The notes under the pieces: generated by a model | What the model saw: only the letters and a program-made list of their open reading frames with translations | Told to the model about the DNA's origin: nothing | Database searches by the model: none | Assembly (NCBI GenBank): GCA_965217615.1 | Contig: CBDCIT010000026.1 | Location: 50,194-114,193, forward strand | Length of the DNA: 64,000 nt | Source: CAVOAK01 sp965217615 | GTDB taxonomy: Bacteria; Pseudomonadota; Alphaproteobacteria; UBA8366; CAVOAK01 | Reading direction: 5' to 3' | Shown: positions 7,462 to 16,491 of the stretch, in pieces | Layout: each line of letters opens with the position of its first letter | Position numbering within the stretch: position 1 is the first letter of the stretch | Position numbers and translations under genes: made by a program

Positions 7462-9299
7462 TGGGTCGCTCCTTCACCGCGCGCTTGCTGGGCATCCGCT
7501 TGAGATGAGGTCTTTGCCTCGGAATATCCGCGCGGTGTGTAGGTCCACACTCTTCCGCCCTGCCGGATCGTTTTGGTGCGGCTGGAGCCAATCAGCACCA
7601 ATGTTGTCATGTCGACCGCCTCGGTGTCGAACTCCTGAAGCGTCGTCACAATGACCTTCTCCTCTTCACGCCCAATATTCCTGGCGATCACAACCGGCGT
7701 GTCGGCTGGCCGGGCTGCCGCCAATAGGTCGCGTGCCGCGCCAAGGAGCCGACGTCTCCGCACGCTCTGCGGATTATAGAGTGCGACGACAAAGTCGCCC
7801 CGCGCCGCAGCGTCGATCCGCTTCTGAATAGTCGCTTTTGGCGTCAAAAGATCGGAGAGTGAGATGGCGCAGAAATCATGGCCAAGCGGTGCACCGACCC
7901 GTGCTGCCACTGCCTGCAGCGCAGAGATGCCCGGAACGACAGTGATGGCGATCCGGTTCCAGCTTTCGTCGCGCGCCTGATCGATGAGCTCGAAAACCAG
8001 CGACGCCAGGGCGTAGATTCCGGCGTCACCGGAGGAGATTAGCGCAACCCGCTTGCCTGCGGCGGCAAACTCTATCGCGAGTCTAGTCCGTTTAGCCTCT
8101 TCGCCCAACTTGCCTTCATGTTGTTCTTTGTCCGATATCTGATCGGCGACCTGATCAAGATAGAGTTGGTAGCCAACGACAACGTCGGCGGTGCGAAGTT
8201 CCTGCGACGCCTCTGGTGACCGCCAAGCTTCGGCCCCTGGTCCGATGCCGATAACCGCAAGATGGCCGCTCCGAGATTCCGCAAACCTGGCTGGATTGAT
8301 TGGCGATGTTGCACGTGCAATCGAACAGGTGGCCCGCTTTGAGCGGACCTTTGGCACAATGAGTTCGCTGTCCAATCCAGCTGCCGCCAGAGCCGCACCC
8401 TCGGCAACGCCGTGGCAACCCACTTCGCGGAAGACAACTTCCGATGGCGTTTTAAGGCGCGGTGCCTCTGCCTCGAGTTCCGCCGCAGAAAAAAACCGTA
8501 TCGGCACACCGAGCCGAACCGCGAGGTCTTGTACCGCCGGCTCGTCGGCCTTGAGGTCTATCGACGAAATGCCGCTGAGTGCCTCAGAGGCGAGACCAGC
8601 GTCGGCCAGAGCCGATGTCACTAGGATTGCCAATTCTTCCGGTTCGACGTCTCGCTCGCAGCCAACGCCAATGGACAGCACAGGGGGGTGCAGCACAAGC
8701 GTATGCGCGTCCGATGAGAGGTTGCGATCGGTAACAAGGACACGCCAATTTCCTTCGGCGCTGAAGGGCATGTCGCGTAGCCAGGGGGCGTCGCAGACCT
8801 CGCAATCGAGGACGACACTTTCACCCGCAAGCATTGACGCAGTCAGCGGCTTTACGAGCTCGGGGTTAGCGATCCGCCAACCGTCCGGGATGTCGTCGAA
8901 CGCGACGCCGACGCGGACATCGCTGGCAGTAGTTATCGCCGCCGTACCACCCGTGGCGGCGGCTATTTTACGTGCGAGCGCGTTGGCGCCGTGATGCCCT
9001 CCAATTAACGGTACTGCGACGCTTCCATCTTCCGCGACCGCGACAACTGGCGGCTCGCGCCGCTTGTCGTTCAGGAGTGGCGCGAGCGCGCGCACCAGAA
9101 TTCCGGACGCACAAATGCCAACGATCGTTGTGTTTTCTTGGAACAAGGTCCGAAGATGACCTGCCGCGTCGGTAAACGTCTCATCGGCATCTGAGACCCG
9201 TTTGGCTAGTCCGTGGATGCGTCCGCCGCTGAGCGCTGCTTGGAGTGTCCTTGCAAGCGGCAACCCCTCTTGGGTGAGCAAAACGATGGCGATGGTCAT
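7458..9299 (-). CDS. cobJ: CbiG - CobJ fusion (precorrin-3B C17-methyltransferase)
   Basis: A 613-residue two-part protein. Residues about 1-340 are CbiG-like (IVLLTQEGLPLARTL, IGGHHGANALARKIA, then LSIGVGCERDVEPEEL). In the anaerobic route CbiG opens the delta-lactone ring of cobalt-precorrin-5A. Residues about 360-600 are CobJ/CbiH methylase (HLAVIGIGPGAEAW, ISSGDAGIYALASL, VALYNPQSVRRR), which methylates C17 with ring contraction. The ATG at 9299 gives an ATGA overlap with cobI; longer upstream reading runs into cobI and is not needed. The fusion suggests direct hand-over between the ring-contraction and lactone-opening steps. Confidence 0.92.
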   Translation of the reverse strand: MTIAIVLLTQEGLPLARTLQAALSGGRIHGLAKRVSDADETFTDAAGHLRTLFQENTTIVGICASGILVRALAPLLNDKRREPPVVAVAEDGSVAVPLIGGHHGANALARKIAAATGGTAAITTASDVRVGVAFDDIPDGWRIANPELVKPLTASMLAGESVVLDCEVCDAPWLRDMPFSAEGNWRVLVTDRNLSSDAHTLVLHPPVLSIGVGCERDVEPEELAILVTSALADAGLASEALSGISSIDLKADEPAVQDLAVRLGVPIRFFSAAELEAEAPRLKTPSEVVFREVGCHGVAEGAALAAAGLDSELIVPKVRSKRATCSIARATSPINPARFAESRSGHLAVIGIGPGAEAWRSPEASQELRTADVVVGYQLYLDQVADQISDKEQHEGKLGEEAKRTRLAIEFAAAGKRVALISSGDAGIYALASLVFELIDQARDESWNRIAITVVPGISALQAVAARVGAPLGHDFCAISLSDLLTPKATIQKRIDAAARGDFVVALYNPQSVRRRRLLGAARDLLAAARPADTPVVIARNIGREEEKVIVTTLQEFDTEAVDMTTLVLIGSSRTKTIRQGGRVWTYTPRGYSEAKTSSQADAQQARGEGATH

Positions 9300-10009
9300 T
9301 GCCATGCCGCGCCGCGTTTGTGGACCAGGACGATGGAGAAGTAGGGCGCGCGTTCCGAGCGGATTTCTGCAAGCGGCATCGTGAGTTGCCGATCCATAGT
9401 TGCATATTCGACATAGTGGGCGTCGTTCATCAGACCAAGACGGTCGAGCACGCGGCAAAGTTTTGCAAAATGTCGCCCGATCTTTATCACCGCCGCCGCG
9501 TCGCATTCGGCGATGCGGCGCTCGAGTTCATCCTCATCGAGCGGCGCTGGCACAACGGTCAGCGTGTCGTTTTTGGCGGCCAAGGGTTTACGCAGAACCG
9601 AGGCGGCTGCGGTCAATGACGTAACGCCGGGGACCACTTCCACAGGCACGATATCCGCCATACGGCCGAACAAATACATGAACGATCCGTAAAAGAACGG
9701 ATCGCCCTCGCAGATCACGGCAACGTCGCGCCCCTCCTCCAAGTGACTGGTAATCTGCCGGACCGCTTCATCATAAACGGTATCTAGCGGGAAGCGCCCC
9801 TGCTCGATCGGCATGCGAATAGGGATTTCGATCTGCCCATCCTTCATGTGCGCCGCCGCGATAGTGCGGGCCAGGCTGTCGCCTTCCAGCGGTGCAGGCC
9901 AGGCTACGACCGGCGCGGATTTGAGGATTCGCAGCGCCTTGAGCGTAATCAGCTCAGGGTCGCCAGGCCCAACACCAACGCCATACAAAGTGCCGATGTT
10001 TTCGTTCAC
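9296..10009 (-). CDS. cobI: Precorrin-2 C20-methyltransferase
   Basis: Adds the C20 methyl group to precorrin-2. The tetrapyrrole methylase signature GVGVGPGDPELITLKALRIL lies at the N-terminus, followed by CEGDPFFYGSFMYL and VVPGVTSLTAAA. The GTG at 10009 overlaps the cobL stop as GTGA and places the start just before the glycine motif. It forms a tight run with cobL before and cbiG/cobJ after it, each with 4-base overlaps. Confidence 0.95.
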   Translation of the reverse strand: MNENIGTLYGVGVGPGDPELITLKALRILKSAPVVAWPAPLEGDSLARTIAAAHMKDGQIEIPIRMPIEQGRFPLDTVYDEAVRQITSHLEEGRDVAVICEGDPFFYGSFMYLFGRMADIVPVEVVPGVTSLTAAASVLRKPLAAKNDTLTVVPAPLDEDELERRIAECDAAAVIKIGRHFAKLCRVLDRLGLMNDAHYVEYATMDRQLTMPLAEIRSERAPYFSIVLVHKRGAAWQ

Positions 10010-11214
10010 GGCTTGACGGCGCTCCACTGGGTGACCGGCGCCCGCGCCCGCCACGCGTTGAATCGGCCTTGTGGCTCAAGATGACTTATCGCGTGCCGCG
10101 TCAGAGTGCCGCCAAGCGCGCTCTGCTGGCGGAAGAGTTCGGCCTCACCCTCGACCGTCACCGCGTTGGCAACGATCTGTCCGCCTGCTTCCAGCGCTTC
10201 CCAACAAGCGTCCGCTAGACCCGCGTTGGAGAGGCCGCCGCCAATGAAGATGGCGTTGGGCCGATCGATTCCGACAAACGCCGCGGGGGCCTCGCCCGGC
10301 ACGATGGTGAGCATAGGGACGCCGAGCCGCTCTGCGTTTCGGGCCATGGCGGCGGTGCGATCTAGGTTGCGCTCGAAGGCCGTTGCTTGACCACCAGCGC
10401 GCATCCACTCGATCGCGACGGAGCCGGCGCCAGCACCCACGTCCCACAAATGTTGTCGGGGTTGCGACGACAGGGCCGCCAGGGTCGACGCCCTGACCTC
10501 GCGTTTCGTCAATTGGCCGTCATGTTCATAAGCGTCGTCCGGTAGGCCTGCCAAGCGCGAATGCACAACCGCGTTGGCAGTAGGCAGGCACTCAATGGCG
10601 ATTGTGTTGAGATCGGCGCAGCGAGCGTCGCCCCAACTCTCAGCTGTCGCTTCACGTACGGCCTCGCCCGATCCACCCATATGCTCGAAGACTGTAAGCT
10701 GGCTCGGGCCATATCCGCGCTCGACCATGGCTGCAGCAATTGCGGACGGCGTACTGCCATTTTCACTCAAGACGAGTAGCCGCGCGGCTGGAGACATATG
10801 CAGGTTGATGAGCGAGAGCGGACGACCATGCACACTTAGGCAATTCACATCGGTCAACGGCCAACCCATACGCGCCGCGGCAAGCGAAAAGGCGCCCGGC
10901 GACGGAATAACAGTCAGGGCCTCAGGTCCGAAGGTTTGCGCCAAGGTGACGCCGACGCCGAACCACATCGGATCGCCGGTGGCAAGCACGGTAACTCGCC
11001 GGCCGGCATACGTGCCTATCTCGGCAAGAGTCTTGCTTATTGGGCAACCCCACGCCAGTCGTTCTCCCGCGTGGCATTGCGGCACCATCTCCAAATGACG
11101 GCGGCCGCCGACAATGACCTCTGCCGTTTCGACCAGGGTTCGGGCAACCGGTGAGAGTGTGGCGAACCCGTCGTCGCCGATGCCGACGACGGTCAGCCAT
11201 TTGGCAGCGCTCAT
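10006..11214 (-). CDS. cobL: Precorrin-6Y C5,15-methyltransferase (decarboxylating)
   Basis: 402 residues made of a CbiE-type methylase (VVGIGDDGFATLSP, ATGDPMWFGVGVTL) and a CbiT-type Rossmann methylase (LWDVGAGAGSVAIEWMRAG, IFIGGGLSN). It methylates C5 and C15 and decarboxylates the acetate on ring C. Two bases separate it from cobH upstream; it overlaps cobI downstream. Length and domain order are standard. Confidence 0.95.
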   Translation of the reverse strand: MSAAKWLTVVGIGDDGFATLSPVARTLVETAEVIVGGRRHLEMVPQCHAGERLAWGCPISKTLAEIGTYAGRRVTVLATGDPMWFGVGVTLAQTFGPEALTVIPSPGAFSLAAARMGWPLTDVNCLSVHGRPLSLINLHMSPAARLLVLSENGSTPSAIAAAMVERGYGPSQLTVFEHMGGSGEAVREATAESWGDARCADLNTIAIECLPTANAVVHSRLAGLPDDAYEHDGQLTKREVRASTLAALSSQPRQHLWDVGAGAGSVAIEWMRAGGQATAFERNLDRTAAMARNAERLGVPMLTIVPGEAPAAFVGIDRPNAIFIGGGLSNAGLADACWEALEAGGQIVANAVTVEGEAELFRQQSALGGTLTRHAISHLEPQGRFNAWRARAPVTQWSAVKP

Positions 11215-11216
11215 GA

Positions 11217-11867
11217 TTATCGGTCCGAGCCCGGCGGGGGACCGCAGAGCGCGTTTACCGCCGCCGCCGCCATTGCGCTACCGCCGAGCCTTCCTTGTAG
11301 TGTGATGAACGGGACGCCATGATCGCCCTCGGCGAGCGCCTGTTTGGCTTCGGCGGCGCCAACAAACCCCACCGGAAACCCCAAGATCAGCGCCGGCCGA
11401 GGCCATCCTGCGGTGAGCCCATCGAGAAGTTGGAATAGTGCCGTCGGCGCGTTGCCAATTGCCACGACGGCGCCTTTAAGCCACGGTTGCCAGAGCGTTA
11501 CGGCTGCTGCTGCCCTGGTCGTATGGAGGCGGCGGGCGATGCCGGCGACGCTCCCGAGGCCCAATGTACACATGACCTGCGCCCCGGCCGGCAGACGCGC
11601 AACCGTAACTCCGGCAACCACCATCTGTCCGTCGGCTAGGATCAATCCACCTTGCGTCAAGGCCGTACGTCCTATTGCAGCGGCGCCTGGCGTCCACTCA
11701 AGGTTGTCGATCAGCGCCGGCATAGCAGTCGCGTGCACAAGACGCTCGGCGACACCGATGATGTCGTCGTCGAGACGCTCGCGGTCGATGGTGTCGCGAA
11801 CGATGGCGAACGAATGACGATAGATTTCGTCTGGATCCGCGAGATAGCTACTCTGTTGTTTGTCCAT
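11217..11867 (-). CDS. cobH: Precorrin-8X methylmutase
   Basis: Moves the C11 methyl to C12, giving hydrogenobyrinic acid. Family features are DEIYRHSFAIVRDTID, the active-site His region RLVHATAMPALIDNLEW, and GFPVGFVGAAEAKQAL near the end. The start MDKQQSSYL at 11867 is preferred because it lies 11 bases after the previous gene's stop and matches family length (about 216 residues). It sits in the middle of the cbiX-cobM operon. Confidence 0.94.
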   Translation of the reverse strand: MDKQQSSYLADPDEIYRHSFAIVRDTIDRERLDDDIIGVAERLVHATAMPALIDNLEWTPGAAAIGRTALTQGGLILADGQMVVAGVTVARLPAGAQVMCTLGLGSVAGIARRLHTTRAAAAVTLWQPWLKGAVVAIGNAPTALFQLLDGLTAGWPRPALILGFPVGFVGAAEAKQALAEGDHGVPFITLQGRLGGSAMAAAAVNALCGPPPGSDR

Positions 11868-11878
11868 CGCTTTTATCT

Positions 11879-12763
11879 CTAAGTGACGCCGAGAATCCAC
11901 GCTTCTTCTTGCTCGACGATGGTCCGGTCCGCTGCCGATAGACCATTTCCGCCGCTAAACAATGCACCGAGTCGGCCGTCGTCGTCGAGATTTGCAAAGT
12001 AACGCGCGGTGGCAACAACTTGGCCGGCGTCCTTGGGTTTATCAACAATCACCATAGGTTCGATAAACGATGGGTAGACCTCTGCGAAAATTACCTGTGG
12101 CCGGGCGTCATAGACGAGGCCGGTCTCGAAGGGCCAAATTTGGGTTAGCATCGCCAAACGGGGGTCACATCGCAGTTGCCAGACCCTCGGAATTCCGGTG
12201 AGAACCTGACTACCCACCGATCCGGCCCCCGCTAATTGCCAAACGGAACTGGTCGTGCGGCCTTGAGTGTCACAGAGCCGCCATTCAGCAAGGTCCTTCG
12301 AACCGTGGGGCCGGCGGCCGCGCCGCCGCAAATATCGTCGCTCCTCCTCGCGAACATTGCCCCAAAACGGGAACGCTTCATTGCTAAGCCGCCTATTAAG
12401 GTCTTCCGCGACATCGAATCGATTGTTGTGATTGTCAGGATCATCGACGATCCAGTCAGAGAGCGACTGCCACATGTGGCGCCACGGCAAGCCCGGAAAA
12501 CCGACGCGCCGGGCAGTTCCCTCAGGATATCCAAATGGGAAGTCGAAACCGACGAGAACGCGCTGCCCCCCTTCCGCAAGGCGGGCAAGAATGAATCCCA
12601 GCGCTTCAATCGCTGCTGCGCGGGTCGGCGGGTTCTTAAGCGCGCGGCGTCTGAGGCGGCGACCCTCGCGCCGGTAAACGGTATACCAAATGCTGTCGCG
12701 GCCGGTGGTGCGTGTGCTCGCCGCACTCCAGTCAACGACAATGTAGGCGTCGAATAGCGGCAT
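11879..12763 (-). CDS. Uncharacterised RNase H-fold-like (DUF429-type) protein in cob operon
   Basis: 294 residues with IVVDWSAAS at the N-terminus and VGFDFPFGYP further in, an acidic-strand pattern like the DUF429 group of predicted RNase H-fold proteins. A basic stretch (ERRYLRRRGRRPHGSKD) lies in the middle. No cobalamin enzyme family is recognised. It stands 12 bases after cbiX and 11 before cobH, so it is co-transcribed with corrin-ring genes. Domain assignment is from pattern only; the role is unknown. Confidence 0.65.
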   Translation of the reverse strand: MPLFDAYIVVDWSAASTRTTGRDSIWYTVYRREGRRLRRRALKNPPTRAAAIEALGFILARLAEGGQRVLVGFDFPFGYPEGTARRVGFPGLPWRHMWQSLSDWIVDDPDNHNNRFDVAEDLNRRLSNEAFPFWGNVREEERRYLRRRGRRPHGSKDLAEWRLCDTQGRTTSSVWQLAGAGSVGSQVLTGIPRVWQLRCDPRLAMLTQIWPFETGLVYDARPQVIFAEVYPSFIEPMVIVDKPKDAGQVVATARYFANLDDDGRLGALFSGGNGLSAADRTIVEQEEAWILGVT

Positions 12764-12775
12764 CGCCGCTCGGCC

Positions 12776-13780
12776 TCAACCATCAGGTTGGGCGCTGACC
12801 TTCATGCTGTTCGGGCCGAGTGGATGATCGGTGTGTGGATGCGGCTGGTGGTGGCTGTGTCCATGTTCATGACCGGCGCCATGATCATGACGGTGCGGGT
12901 CCCCGGTGCCTATTCCCTCGACATGGTGGTGGTGACTCTGCTGCGCCATCCCGACCTCATCTTCAAAGCCGAGAATCTGCTCACGGTATTTGCAGAGCTT
13001 ACAATTCATCAGGTTCTCGCTCTTGAAAACCTCGCTGAAACGGTCGGCAAACACGTCAATGAGAAGTGGGTGATCGTTGAAATAGGACGCCTTCAAAAAC
13101 TCAATCTCCGGATGTCGGCGGGCGACTAAATCAGTGTAGTGGTAGATGCGTTTCACGAGGACTCCGGTGAAGAGAAAATACGGAAAGACGACGATTCGCC
13201 GATAGCCGAGTTTCGCCGCATGCTCCAACCCCGGCTCGACAAGCGGGAAAGTCACGCCGGAATACGCTGTCTCGGCCCAGCCGAGCCCCAGTCCTTCCCA
13301 TAGCATGCGGGTAATTTTGGCTACGTTCGAATTGGCGTCGGCGTCCGACGCACCACGCCCGACGACGACCAGCATTGTTTCTTCCATTGGCACGGATGTA
13401 TCGGCAGCTGACAGCGCATCGCGAATGCGTTCGCCAGCTGCTCGAATGAGCTTGGCGTCCAGGCCCAGTTCGCGGGCGTAGTCGATGTGAACATCATCAT
13501 GCTCCGCTTGATATCTGTTTAACACCGAGGGGATGTCATTTTTGGCATGGCCGGCGGCAAACAGCATACCGGGAAGCGCGACGATGTGCCGCGTGCCACG
13601 TTCGCGCAAGGCGTCGAGGCCTGTGCGTATCACCGGCGTCGCGAATTCAAGAAATCCATAGTCGACATCGTGATGCGCCAGTCGTTCACGGAGTCCATCC
13701 GCAAGCGATTTGAATTCGACAATGGCCTCTGGGTCCCGGCTGCCGTGGCCACAGACCATAATCGCGATCTCATCCGACAT
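12776..13780 (-). CDS. cbiX: Sirohydrochlorin cobaltochelatase CbiX, long form
   Basis: Inserts cobalt into sirohydrochlorin in early-cobalt B12 routes. Two class II chelatase repeats are seen: MVCGHGSRDPEA with GMLFAAGHAKNDIP, then VVVGRGASDADANSN with VFPYFLFTGVLVKRIY. The C-terminus carries M-N-C-K-L-C, matching the MxCxxC iron-sulphur motif of long CbiX, and a histidine-rich tail (HHHH, then HEHGHSHHQPHPHTDH) able to hold cobalt. Start ATG at 13780 has AGGAGA upstream. It is the first gene of the operon that ends in cobM. Confidence 0.92.
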   Translation of the reverse strand: MSDEIAIMVCGHGSRDPEAIVEFKSLADGLRERLAHHDVDYGFLEFATPVIRTGLDALRERGTRHIVALPGMLFAAGHAKNDIPSVLNRYQAEHDDVHIDYARELGLDAKLIRAAGERIRDALSAADTSVPMEETMLVVVGRGASDADANSNVAKITRMLWEGLGLGWAETAYSGVTFPLVEPGLEHAAKLGYRRIVVFPYFLFTGVLVKRIYHYTDLVARRHPEIEFLKASYFNDHPLLIDVFADRFSEVFKSENLMNCKLCKYREQILGFEDEVGMAQQSHHHHVEGIGTGDPHRHDHGAGHEHGHSHHQPHPHTDHPLGPNSMKVSAQPDG

Positions 13781-13923
13781 TTTGCTGCTTTCTCCTGAGT
13801 TACCCAACGGTTGATTTAGCTGTTCGGAGAGGCGTTGTAGCAAGTGCGGGCGGACGGGTCAGTTCTTTTTTCTCCGCTAGTGTTTGCAACTTCATAACGG
13901 GCGACGATTGACGGCGGGTTGCC

Positions 13924-14943
13924 GTGCCGGTCATGTTCGCGATCATGTTCGCTCCGATCGCCAACAGCGGATTTGCCGTCGACGCGACTGTCGTCGCAGT
14001 TATCGCTCTGCTGGTCGATGTCATCGTCGGAGATATGAACTGGCTGTTCGCGCGAATTGCCCATCCGGTCGCGTTACTCGGGGGAATGGTCGGCTTTCTC
14101 GACCGTAGGCTCAATCGCGAAGACCGCAGCGAGATCACACGACTCATTCGCGGTCTGATCGTGACACTTTTTGTTGTCGCCCTTGCCGCAGTCGTCGGCT
14201 GGCTGTTGTCCTGGCTGGCTAGGGCGGGACAGTTTGCCTACGTGCTCGAAGTCGCAGTAGTGGTTCTCCTGCTGGCGCAACGTAGCCTTTACGACTACGT
14301 GCTGGCGGTCGCTCGTGCGCTTGGTAAGGGCGGGTTAGCGCAGGGGCGTGACGCGGTTCGCCACATCGTCGGCCGAGATCCGGCGACGCTCGACCGCCAC
14401 GGCGTCGCGCGCGCGACAATAGAGTCGCTGGCCGAGAATTTTGCCGATGGCGTCGTGGCGCCAATCTTCTGGTATTTGGTTTTGGGTCTCCCCGGTATGC
14501 TGGCTTACAAGGCGGTCAACACGCTCGACAGCATGATTGGCTATCGGTCGCCAAAATACGCGAGTTTCGGCCTCGTCGCGGCACGGCTTGATGATGCCGT
14601 AAATTGGATTCCAGCGCGCATTGCTGCGTCGTTTATCGCTTTGGCCGCGCTGTTCGCGCCTACCGCAAACCCCGCGCGGGCCACGCGGGTCATGTGGCGG
14701 GACTCAAAACGCCATCCCTCGATCAATGCCGGCTGGCCGGAAGGGGCGATGGCAGGGGCACTAAATCTCTCGCTCGGCGGACCTCGGGAGTATGCCGGCG
14801 GCGTTCGCGAGACCGTATGGATTGGTGCCGGCAATCCACGTGTTGGCGTCGAGGATATTCGCCGGGCGCTCCTTCTTTTTGGAATCGCCTGCCTGCTCAA
14901 TGGACTCGTCGTCGTCTGTCTAGCGGTGTTGCGCCTAGTCTAG
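13924..14943 (+). CDS. cobD: Adenosylcobinamide-phosphate synthase (CobD/CbiB)
   Basis: Integral membrane enzyme that attaches the aminopropanol arm to adenosylcobyric acid. Several hydrophobic segments and the family regions ATIESLAENFADGVVAP, YKAVNTLDSMIGYRSPKY and the C-terminal SINAGWPEGAMAGALNLSLGG are present. GTG at 13924 is used; the ATG three codons later is also possible. It is on the plus strand between the divergent cbiX operon and convergent cobQ, whose stop is three bases away. Confidence 0.94.
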   Translation: MPVMFAIMFAPIANSGFAVDATVVAVIALLVDVIVGDMNWLFARIAHPVALLGGMVGFLDRRLNREDRSEITRLIRGLIVTLFVVALAAVVGWLLSWLARAGQFAYVLEVAVVVLLLAQRSLYDYVLAVARALGKGGLAQGRDAVRHIVGRDPATLDRHGVARATIESLAENFADGVVAPIFWYLVLGLPGMLAYKAVNTLDSMIGYRSPKYASFGLVAARLDDAVNWIPARIAASFIALAALFAPTANPARATRVMWRDSKRHPSINAGWPEGAMAGALNLSLGGPREYAGGVRETVWIGAGNPRVGVEDIRRALLLFGIACLLNGLVVVCLAVLRLV

Positions 14944-14945
14944 GG

Positions 14946-16421
14946 TCAAATTGTGGTCAACAGCGCGTCAAGATCCATGTGCGTTTCGATGTGTCGTGCC
15001 AGAGAATCCAGCGCCGCGTCCACGCGCGCTTCATAGGCGTCGCCGGGCCGCCGCCCGCGACGCAGACGTTCGAGGAATTCGTGGCGGAAGTCGTCGCTGG
15101 CGAAGAGGCCGTGGACGTAGCACCCCATGGTTAAACCGTCATGCGAGACGGCGCCGTCCGGTCGATCGCCGTCCAGGTGCAGCAGGGGACGGGTCAGGCC
15201 GTCGCCAGATGTAACTCCCATATGCATTTCATAGCCGCGTACTTGGACGCCGCTCGCTACATGCGTTCCCTCGACTTGACCCAGCGTCTTGTTTTCGGAG
15301 ATTTCCGTATTGATCTCAAGCAGTCCGAGGCCGGGCAAGGGTCCTGACGCGGAACCTTCCCTGCCGCCACGGTCGGCAATGGACCGGCCCAACATCTGGA
15401 ACCCGGCGCACAGGCCAACGACCAACCCGCCGCGCCGCGAATGCGCGAGAATGTCGATGTCCCAGCCTTGAGCACGTACGGCCTGCAGATCGTCGAGCGT
15501 CGATTTGGATCCCGGTAGAATCACCAGATCGGCGTCTGCTGGCAGCGGTTCGCCTGGTTGGATGAAGCGGACGTCGACATCTCGCTCAGCGCTAAGTGGG
15601 TCGAGATCGTCGAAGTTGGCGATACGGGGAAGGCGCGGAACGATGATACGAATGGCGCCGTCCGTCGCAGGCTCGGCAAGCGGCCGCTCTAACGCGACGG
15701 CATCTTCTGAGGGCAGGACCCGTGCTTCTTCGAGCCAAGGAATGACCCCCATACATGGAAATCCGGTCCGCGCCTCAATCTCCACCAACGCCGGTTGAAG
15801 TAGCGATTCGTCGCCACGAAACTTATTAATCAGGAAGCCGATTACCAGCGCACGCTCGTCTTCGTCCAACAACTCATATGTGCCAACGAGGCTCGCGATT
15901 GCCCCGCCGCGGTCAATATCCGCAACAAGCAGAACGGGCACCTTGGCGGCGAGTGCGAATCCCATATTGGCAATATCGCCCGCCCGAAGGTTGATCTCGG
16001 CCGGGCTGCCGGCCCCTTCTGCGAGAACAAGGTCGCCCTCGACCTTCATTCGCTTGAAGCTCGCCAGCACGGTCTTCAAGAGTTCCGGTTTCAGGTCGTG
16101 ATAACCGCGCGCATCGGCATTGCCGCAGATCTGGCCCTGAACGATGACCTGCGCCCCTTTGTCCGACTGTGGCTTCAGCAGGATAGGGTTCATGTGAATG
16201 GAGGCTGGAACACCGCAGGCCCGCGCTTGGAGCGCTTGCGCCCGGCCGATCTCGCCGCCATCCGCCGTCACGGCCGCGTTGTTTGACATGTTCTGCGGTT
16301 TGAAGGGCCGCACTGCAATGCCCCGTGACGTGTACGCGCGGGACAGTCCGGCGACCAAGAGCGACTTGCCAACATCAGATCCAGTGCCTTGCAGCATCAG
16401 GGTCCTTGCCGGCCCGCTCAT
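14946..16421 (-). CDS. cobQ: Cobyric acid synthase
   Basis: Glutamine-dependent amidation of four carboxyl groups of adenosylcobyrinic acid a,c-diamide. The N-terminal dethiobiotin-synthetase-like ATP domain has MLQGTGSDVGKSLLVAGL and FKPQNMSNNA. The C-terminal type I glutaminase-like domain has VGLCAGFQMLGR (Cys) and YEMHMG/YVHGLF (His). 491 residues is typical. It is the last gene of the femAB-cobN-cobO-SYLF-cobQ run. Confidence 0.95.
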   Translation of the reverse strand: MSGPARTLMLQGTGSDVGKSLLVAGLSRAYTSRGIAVRPFKPQNMSNNAAVTADGGEIGRAQALQARACGVPASIHMNPILLKPQSDKGAQVIVQGQICGNADARGYHDLKPELLKTVLASFKRMKVEGDLVLAEGAGSPAEINLRAGDIANMGFALAAKVPVLLVADIDRGGAIASLVGTYELLDEDERALVIGFLINKFRGDESLLQPALVEIEARTGFPCMGVIPWLEEARVLPSEDAVALERPLAEPATDGAIRIIVPRLPRIANFDDLDPLSAERDVDVRFIQPGEPLPADADLVILPGSKSTLDDLQAVRAQGWDIDILAHSRRGGLVVGLCAGFQMLGRSIADRGGREGSASGPLPGLGLLEINTEISENKTLGQVEGTHVASGVQVRGYEMHMGVTSGDGLTRPLLHLDGDRPDGAVSHDGLTMGCYVHGLFASDDFRHEFLERLRRGRRPGDAYEARVDAALDSLARHIETHMDLDALLTTI

Positions 16422-16491
16422 GACGCTAAATTCGCCACGTCCTCAAGCGTCGATGGCGGAAATACCGCGCATCGAGCGTCCGCTAGTTTGC

